Shown here: positions 57,183 to 64,000 of the stretch, piece after piece
Layout: every line of letters starts with the position of its first letter
Numbering within the stretch: the stretch's first letter is position 1
Assembly: GCA_001510575.1 (NCBI GenBank)
Contig: LNGK01000008.1
Location: 3,771,541-3,835,540, forward strand
DNA length: 64,000 bases
Origin: Knoxdaviesia capensis
Lineage: Eukaryota; Ascomycota; Sordariomycetes; Microascales; Gondwanamycetaceae
Direction of reading: 5' to 3'
The notes under the pieces: model-generated
The model's input: only the letters and a program-made list of their open reading frames with translations
The model's database searches: none
What the model was told of the DNA's origin: nothing
Program-made: the position numbers and the translations under genes

Positions 57183-57744
57183 CACAAGCGACATATATAT
57201 CTGTATATAGAGGCTTGGATACTCTTTGAGATGGGGGATGCGGTTTCTGGAGTGAAATGACAATTTTTATTTGTAATTTCAACAGCCAATCGAATCAGTC
57301 CCGACTTTGACAAAACCATTTATTCCAAGTCAAGGCTTTATCAAAAATTCCAATTCCCCACACAGCTAGCTGGCGAAACTGGCACTGAACGAATAGAGTA
57401 TCGCAGGGGAGCCGGCCTTGAAACAGCAATGGGCTGAGTTGGCGCTGATGGCGCCTTTAAAGGTATGGGGGGATCCTGATATTATCATCATCATCATGGC
57501 GGCTTCATGTTACTGCTCTCTCTCTAGCAAAAGCACATTACTATTGCTGGTTTCCTTTTGACATCATCAATCATTAATCAATCATCAATCATCAAACATC
57601 TTCATTTAATCCCCCCTGGTGCCCATCCCCATGGATTGTCCTGCGAGAAGGGGTCATAGGCCACAGAGAGCTACACGAATCTAAACGAGTATCGAACAAC
57701 CTTACCGAATGTAAATAGGATTCCCCGGACCCCCCGACTCAACG

Positions 57745-58848
57745 ATGGCCGAGCCAGCGACACCGACACCGAAGGCCCCTCCGAAAGCATATCTGGTACA
57801 AATGGTTGCGACTGGCGTTGCCAGCTATCCCCAGAATGCCTTTGGGCAGCCGCGGCCGGAGTCGAAGTTCGGTTGTCCTGTGTGTCCGTTGTCGGCTGTT
57901 ATTCGGAGACAGGTCCGAATATCAGTTGTCCGGGCTAGCAAGGTCATCAATCAGGTTCCGACATCTGGCCCGCTGGTGCACTGCAGCCACTGCCAACTGT
58001 TCCCCACGACCGAATCTGCTTCTCCTATTTCTGGATTCGATGACGACCGAGAGACTGAGCCCGGCACTCCGACCACCAGCGAGAGTGGCGAGAGTGTTTT
58101 GAGCTCCGTCTCTGTTGACAGCCGCCAGTCTGGCGACGCCCAGCACACCCCGACACCGGGTGCTCGCTGGCAACTCGTTGTCCCGTCTGGCACCTCAAAG
58201 CTGCCCATCAGACCTGCCACTTCAACAGTGGACACGTCGGCGGCCACGCCCTCGAGAGCAACCCCCTCTCCACCCCCTGTTATACGTTATCCACCCGCAA
58301 TCCCAGCCGGATCGAGAGCCCCCACATCGGATGCTCCGGAATCCCGGCCGGCAGATTGCACGTGTTGCAACACCACCAAGGTGGCCAACACAACCGCCCA
58401 GTGCCAAGGCCACTACACCGAGCAGAACCCGACGATCGTCCTGCGCGTGGGTGTCCTTGGTGGCCAGGCCATCGAGTTCGTCGCCATCGCGGCGCCCGAT
58501 CACCATATGATCCCTGACGTTGACCTGATGCTCAGCGTTTCTACCGCTACCAAGATCCTGCAGGCCGGCCCCGCCAGCCTGCGCCGTGATCTCGGGCCGT
58601 CTCTGGCCCGCGGGCCCGGCCCTGACCGGCCCCGCTTCAGGCCGGCCGCGTTGGCCCGCCCGCCTCTTTCACCTAACTCCACAGGATCCCGCGTTGCGCG
58701 GAGACCTAATAGCCGGTTATCCCCCGTTCGTCCTGCCCCCTCGTCCTTCCCGGCCGATTTCTGGTCCTGGAATGAGGAGAGGTCTGCTTGGACTCACCTG
58801 GACACGTCCACGGGGCGGCTGCTTATCCGTTCCACCCAGCTAGACTGA
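57745..58848 (+). CDS. Unrecognised protein with two CxxC pairs
   Basis: Open frame of 367 residues with no family I can name. The N-terminal 90 residues hold two pairs, CPVC (44-47) and CSHC (80-83), separated by 32 residues, an arrangement that could bind one zinc ion. A Ser/Thr/Pro-rich acidic linker follows (about 90-200), then a second Cys-rich spot (DCTCC...C). A short hydrophobic segment (RVGVLGGQAIEFVAIAA) comes before a basic Pro/Arg-rich part and the end WSWNEERSAWTHLD. ATG 57745 is the first Met after an in-frame stop. After the TGA, a GTATGT...TTTCTTTCTAG pair at about 58870-58960 suggests an intron in the 3' untranslated region. The coding look (GC-rich third positions, no close shadow) supports a real gene, but it may be lineage-specific. 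Confidence 0.68.
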   Translation: MAEPATPTPKAPPKAYLVQMVATGVASYPQNAFGQPRPESKFGCPVCPLSAVIRRQVRISVVRASKVINQVPTSGPLVHCSHCQLFPTTESASPISGFDDDRETEPGTPTTSESGESVLSSVSVDSRQSGDAQHTPTPGARWQLVVPSGTSKLPIRPATSTVDTSAATPSRATPSPPPVIRYPPAIPAGSRAPTSDAPESRPADCTCCNTTKVANTTAQCQGHYTEQNPTIVLRVGVLGGQAIEFVAIAAPDHHMIPDVDLMLSVSTATKILQAGPASLRRDLGPSLARGPGPDRPRFRPAALARPPLSPNSTGSRVARRPNSRLSPVRPAPSSFPADFWSWNEERSAWTHLDTSTGRLLIRSTQLD

Positions 58849-59854
58849 ACCTTATACGTTTTCCAATATGGTATGTGCTGGCTTGATTTATTCCGTCCCC
58901 CGTTCCTGGCTTCTTCGGGCATAACATTTAACTAACCATAGACCTTTCCTTTCTTTCTAGTTAACGACGTTTCTCGCGCCCATGCAGTGGTGCACCACCC
59001 AGACATGTAGCGGATGTATCTATGTTCGTAAATGACTGTCCTCAATTGATTTGACGGAAGGTTGGCCAACAGATACTCCTAAATCCTACTGCGCGGGTTC
59101 TCTGCTTGTTCTTATATCTATATACTGCCCGAGATGAACATCACCATCTTCTGCCATGTAACCTTTCGCCGGTCTCCCGTCGGATTTTCCCCTTCCCTCT
59201 CTCCTTTCAAATATAGTATTATGATTTGTTTTCCATTAGCTTCCCTTCCTTTAAATCTATCTCATTTTGTTCTCGTCCTTTCTTTCATTGCACTATTTTC
59301 TTCCCTCTCCTTTTTTTCTATCCTTTTATGCTATGCAGTGTGCTGGCACCAGCAGATTGGGCCGTTTTCTTTTCCCGCGAGATATGAAACAAGTCGGGAG
59401 TACATTCTCTATCACACCTAAAAAAAAATTGATCGTACTACTAAATATAACTGTGTTCCTTGGTGCAGGCTTGTAACCGTGCAAAATGACATTTTGGAGA
59501 CGTCAGATCCGGACCTCCGGCCGCCTGGCCCCGCGTTCTCCACCTTTTCCCGAGATAGTGGGTCCCTGCCAGAATTTGTAAGTTCAAGTTCAAATTACAA
59601 AACCAATTCGGGAATCCCGATGATTACGGCGCAGTGTGGCTGGCACCAGTCGATTTCGTGCTGCCATTGTGAGACTATATACAGGTGATCGTGATCCCAT
59701 ACGAGCACACCACTGAGATTCGATATCAGCGTCATTTGTGGTCCGTGGCTGCAATTCCAAGTCATGCTTCGCCCGTTTGACAAATATCCCTCCGTTGGCA
59801 CGACACCACCACACGCACGATGCAAGGCAACACGTATTATCATGGGTGACGCTA
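58849..59854. other. Intergenic, convergent 3' flanks
   Basis: Lies between two convergent genes. About 59150-59340 is pyrimidine-rich on the plus strand. No gene recognised. Confidence 0.6.
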
Positions 59855-61971
59855 CTATACCTTGCTCGTGATATTCACCAGCGCCTGAGGAACCGACTCA
59901 ACTCCGGCCGGCCGGTACCCGCCAACCTCGGTAGCTGCCGCAGCAAACTGCCGCCAGAACCCACACGCAGCATCGTCAACCTGCGTGTCGGTGGTGGTTG
60001 AGAACGCCCAGTTGCCGACATTGACCACACTGGATATGCCGGAAGCTGTACTCCGCGGGTGCTTCCACTTGACGGTGGGCGGGATGTTCCACACGACGCG
60101 GTGGCGGTTGGGATCGCCGGTGGCTGCATACGACACGATGTAGCTCTGCACGCCCGCCGCGATACCGGGAAACACCATTCCAATGGCCAGGCCTGCAATG
60201 GCTGCTGCGACCTGTGCCCAGGAGCCTCCGATGATGCGCCCATTGTAGAATAGCGCAAACAGGTCGGTGCCGTGCCAGCCCGGCGTCACGCTGTACTGCA
60301 TGTTGTATACGCGGTCGTTGCCGAGTGCGTCTGCAAGGTACTTGATATTGCATGTCATCGAGCTATCCCGTAGTAAGGCCTCCATGCGCGCTGACTGGCT
60401 TTTAAACCGTGGGCGGCTGGCAAATTGCGCCGCGAAAGTCTTCGGGAGTGGACCGGACAGGGGCGGGTAGAACGCGGTGACGGCGTCTTTCAGCCCGGTT
60501 TGGACGATATCCCGCGGGAAGATTCCGCGCAGGAATGTGTCGAAATCCGCGTCGGTGGCCACTGCACCGTTGACGAACAACGTAGCTTCATTGGCGCAAT
60601 GCGAGAGCACGAGAGATTCAATCGGCCACACTTTTCCCAGAGCAAGTTCGAGCACAGGGAGCTGGCGGATCAAGTCCCCGTCCGGCGTGGGCCCAACCGC
60701 AAACGACCCGGCCATGTGCTGGTCCATGAGCGCGCGGTTGGCGGTATCTAGAGCAGCTGCGTCCGCATCCCGCAGACACGCAACACCGCGGCCCGCACAC
60801 CCCGCCAGCGCCTCAAACTGGCTGAATACGTCCTGCACGGTGCCAGCACGGTCCCATTGCGGCTGGAACGCCGGCGAGAGCAGCACGGCGCGGCGGAACA
60901 GCGGCGCAAGGGTCCCGCCGCGTGCGACGAGGTGGTGTAATAGGGATGCAGCACCCGCTGACTCGCCGACTGCGGTTACTTGGCCAGCATCCCCGCCAAA
61001 GGCTGCTGCGTGTGCCGTAACCCACTCGAAGGCTGCACGCTGGTCCCACAGTCCCGCGTTCGGGAGCCCGTCGCGTTCCATCGTGGATCCGGCGAGCCAG
61101 CCGAAGGCCCCGAGTCGGTAGTTCGGTACGACCACCATGAGTGGGCCACTGCTGCTCTGGGCACGGTCGACGAGGCCGGTGCCGTCGTAGAATGGGAGGT
61201 CTGGCTGTAGGGCGTCTTTGGAGCCTGTTACCCAGCCGCCGCCGTATAGGTAAACTATCACAGGGAGGGTGGCGGGCGGTGGTTGGGATACCTGGACACG
61301 GGCCCGGATCGTGGACCCGGGGATGTAGACGTCGAGATAGAGACAGTCTTCGCTAGTTTTTGAGTCGTCGTTGAGACCTGGTATGGGTATTCCGGCGAGA
61401 CTGGCGAGAGGAAGGTTGGTTAGCTTAGTGGAGAGTGTGCGAGCAGATGTCTAGGTGAAGCTTGTGAACTCACAGTTTATTGATTGCTGCACCAACTGGA
61501 CTCTGGTTCGCCGGCCCAACAAAGTTCATCCCATGCAGTGCCGCCTGCCGGCACGAAAGCCCGTGGCTCCCATCGCTTACGGTGCCGGAGGTATTCAAAG
61601 GTGGGGCCGGCTTGGCCCAGCGCAGCGGGCCGAGTGGCGGAGCCGCAAACGGGATATTTTTGAAAGTGTATCTAGATAATACTGTCAGCCTGGCGTCGCT
61701 TTAACCTTTCAGACAGAAACGTCGGTTGATTTTCTTATATAGGATACCACGAGAATGCAGTTCCGTTAGGGTTTCTTCGGGTTGGTGTTAGTGTGTTGGC
61801 TCTGTGTGCGAGGGTTCCTTACATGTCGCCACTGGAATCGTACTTGGAGGCCCGGAACGATCCGTATGGAAGATGCACTACTGGCAATTCGGTAGCTGTC
61901 TGCGTTTTAGCGGGAGCTGCAAACCCGGTTGGGAGAGCCCAGGTGGCGAGAAAGAGAGTGAGGAGGAACAT
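59855..61971 (-). CDS. Secreted type-B carboxylesterase
   Basis: Alpha/beta hydrolase of the carboxylesterase/lipase (type B) family. Exons (minus) 61971-61823, 61671-61474 and 61400-59855 give 630 residues; both introns are phase 2. It starts with a signal peptide (MFLLTLFLATWALPTGFAAP, cleavage probably near 19-23), so it is likely secreted. Family blocks in order: IPFAAPPLGPLRW (56-68), SEDCLYLDVYIP (132-143), oxyanion-hole GGGW, the nucleophile elbow GESAGA with Ser263, an acidic candidate in HCANEATLF, and a His candidate in GWHGTDLF. Substrate cannot be told from sequence; the family covers lipids, cell-wall esters and mycotoxin esters. A hydrophobic stretch near the C-terminal third (AAAIAGLAIGMVFPGIAAG) belongs to a family helix. 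The longest single frame begins only inside exon 3, so the first 160 residues come from splicing. Confidence 0.9.
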
Positions 61972-63243
61972 CACGGAAACTGTGGTAGTGGAGATTGAAA
62001 AGAAATCAAAAGAGTGGAATATATCAAGAACACAGGAATATAATTCAACGGAAAATCAGGGAAGGACTGCCCTAGCAGTAAGAGAACGAGAGAATGACAA
62101 GCCGAAGAGACCGGCTCCGAGTCGGTAGAGGCCACTGGATAGAGGGAGGAAATTCCAATTTTCGTTGATGTTCAGATCAGATCTTCCATCGCGGATGAAT
62201 CTGGATCTCCAAGAGATATATACTTCGACCGTCTGTAGCATACTGATATCCAGGCCCAGACCACGTATCGTCGACTATTCTGTAGAGTCCCCATCCATAA
62301 CACTTGTAACGACAAGACCCTGGATATGTGACCACCTAGTCCCCTGTCCACCGAATCACATCTCTCGATATCATCCACCACGCCCTCGCCTCTACCCGTG
62401 TCACCCACACTCCACCAAAGACTTCTGCAAAGCACCCTCTAGTAGCATTCGCCGCTCCGACGCCCAATCCCGGCTTCCGGCCAAGACGCCCCAGAATGTG
62501 GCCCGGATGTTGAATTTCTGAGACGTCTAGAACCGAACCCCGGTCGTCGTGATTAAATGCCCGAATTGACCAATCCGCGTGCACGGCGGGGATATACACC
62601 TTGGCTGGAGTGACTGGGGCGGACTCGGCGCGTAGGCCAATCTTGGTTCAGCGAGGGCGTTCTTGAAATCTGATTTGTCGATGCTGGGGGGGGGAGAGAG
62701 CACCAAAAAAGGAACTATTGAGCAGAGGGACTTGCGAAATGATCTGTCTCTAAGCTCAAGAGATGGGTCCGCACTCGTCTTTACTGACTTGTTGATCACT
62801 TTGAGGATTGCCTGCCATTCAAAGACCAAGGTGAAGAGAGGCGGGCGGGTGAATACAACTAGGGTTCAACCCGCACCCCTAACTCTTGTCCATACCCTAA
62901 GATGTAGGGTCTAGACCCGGAACCCCCTCATCGACTTCCCAAATTCCAGATCACACGTTGTTTCTGCAATTCCGTTTGTCTCCACGCTCCATTCCTCCCC
63001 TCAAAGTCTCGAAAAGCCGGCCTTCCACCACCTTCCCACCCCAATCCCCGCATCCACGTGCCGATCCCCTCGTCTGGCGTTGTCCGTTCCGTGGGAACGC
63101 CCGGCTTTCCGGCCTTATCGGCCCGCCCTCCGCACCGACGATCCCGTTTGGAACCTCCGTTCGTTCTTGGAGTCTTTCGTTTCCCCCCCTCCCCCCCCCC
63201 CCCCCCCACGTCGCCATTGTGGGCGACGGATAGACACAAAAGA
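61972..63243. other. Divergent promoter region
   Basis: Lies between the esterase and the F-box-like gene. No gene seen. It has single CCCTAA-like motifs near 62870-62900 and a long C tract at 63183-63206 just before the next start codon. Confidence 0.6.
63183..63206 (+). repeat. Poly-C tract (C7-T-C16)
   Basis: It ends 37 bases before the start codon of the F-box-like gene, so it probably sits in the leader. Length may be uncertain in the assembly. Confidence 0.9.
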
Positions 63244-64000
63244 ATGTCGTCGCAGATCATCTCCGAACCGGCCGGAGACGTTGCATCCCGCACCACGATC
63301 CCGCGGCTGCGCATTGACTTCCTGCCGCGCCGGCCACTCACTCCCGATCCGCCCGCGTCGCCAGCGTCAGAGTCAGCATCCGACGCGGGGGCGGCCACCC
63401 CCATGTCCGACCCGGACCCGCAGCTCGCCTCGCCGCTCTTCTCGCACCTCCCCGCCGAGCTGCGTCACCACATCCTGCTGGACGCCTTTGGCGACCGGTG
63501 CCTGCACATGGACTTGCGCTTCGGCTACCCGCTGCTGTCGCGCCTGCCTGCCGCCGCCGAGGCCGCCGCCGAGGCTGACGGCGGCGGCCTGCGCCACTGC
63601 GGGCTGCGCGGCCAGGGCGACTGCCATTCGCGCGTGATGCCGGATCTCGACAAACGCATGCCGTGTGCCTGGCACTGGTTCTCGTGTGTGTGCCACCGGT
63701 CGCCCGAGGCCGCGATGCGGCGGCCGGGCATCTCGTTCTTTGCGGACCACCGGGCGGGGCGGCTCCGGGAGGGCCCAGCGCCGCTGGGTCCATGGCGCGA
63801 CGATTGCCTGGTCGGGCCGCGCCAGGCGTGCGACTTCTGGCCGGGTCAGATGCCTGATAAGTGCTCTGTCGGCGCTCTCGGGTGGCTGACTTCCTGTCGA
63901 CGCGCGTAAGTAGTGTCCTATGTTTCACGTGCGAAGTTTGCGCTTGTACTGCTGCTTGTGCTTGTGCTGACCCTAAGATCTATGAATAGCTATGCGGAGG
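63244..64000 (+). CDS. F-box-like/DUF7730-type protein, cut by the window edge
   Basis: Exon 1 63244-63905 (220 residues), intron 63906-63989, exon 2 from 63990 to beyond the window. After about 60 disordered residues (Pro/Ser/Ala-rich), the segment SPLFSHLPAELRHHILLDAFGDRCLHMDLRFG (63-94) is the usual start of fungal F-box-like/DUF7730 proteins. Several Cys and His follow (HCGLRGQGDCHSR, CAWHWFSCVCH). The splice GC|GTAAGT...AATAG|C turns SCRRA into SCRRAYAE, which fits the family's SCRxAYxE block and supports the intron. F-box-like proteins often serve as substrate adapters of SCF ubiquitin ligases, but for this type no function is established. An upstream frame that reads through the poly-C tract was not used as start. 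Confidence 0.78.

Larger units (their letters stand above)
56339..57744. other. Intergenic; G-rich, one unresolved base
   Basis: No gene seen. It contains T8G8 at 56898-56913, an N at 56977 inside a G-run, G-runs at 57077-57113 and a 15-base palindrome at 57168-57182. A short (ATC)n run lies near 57482. Confidence 0.55.

Overview
The window is nuclear DNA of a filamentous ascomycete (Pezizomycotina, probably Sordariomycetes). This is inferred from short GT-AG introns, GC-rich codons, pyrimidine-rich 5' leaders, TTAGGG-type telomere-like motifs and the gene families present. I call thirteen protein genes. Most needed splicing by eye because open reading frames alone cut them up. No rRNA, tRNA, CRISPR array or intact transposon was recognised.

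Left part (1-31 kb): a conserved fungal protein of unknown function (2230-4515, minus); a 12.6 kb gene-poor stretch; a PIG-V/Gpi18 GPI mannosyltransferase (17169-18713); a four-exon Fig1/claudin-like membrane protein (19476-20534); a YTH-domain RNA-binding protein whose YTH fold is split over four exons (22112-24649); a PP2A activator (PTPA/Rrd type, 26107-27922); and a Pro/Ala/Glu/Thr-rich disordered protein made of phase-1 exons (29138-30709).

Centre (31.8-56.3 kb): five genes that together form the fungal N-acetylglucosamine (GlcNAc) catabolic cluster known from Trichoderma. They are a hexokinase-family kinase (HXK3-like, minus), glucosamine-6-phosphate deaminase (plus), an Ndt80-family regulator (RON1/VIB-1 type, minus), GlcNAc-6-phosphate deacetylase (minus) and a GH3-GNAT fusion protein (NAG3-like, plus). 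Expected flow: the GH3 enzyme releases GlcNAc, the kinase makes GlcNAc-6-P, the deacetylase gives GlcN-6-P, and the deaminase gives fructose-6-P plus ammonia, under control of the Ndt80-like factor. No other gene interrupts the set, but spacers are long (7.3 kb between kinase and deaminase). The GlcNAc transporter usually linked to this cluster was not seen.

Right part (56.3-64 kb): an unrecognised protein with two CxxC pairs (57745-58848), a secreted type-B carboxylesterase in three exons (59855-61971, minus), and an F-box-like/DUF7730-type gene that runs off the right edge (63244-end).

The cluster type is already described, so the more unusual points are details: a GH3 active site with Glu where the nucleophile Asp is expected and no NagZ-type Asp-His loop, a GC-AG intron, stopless introns of 3n length that hide inside reading frames, telomere-like motifs in front of several genes, and large gene-poor tracts.
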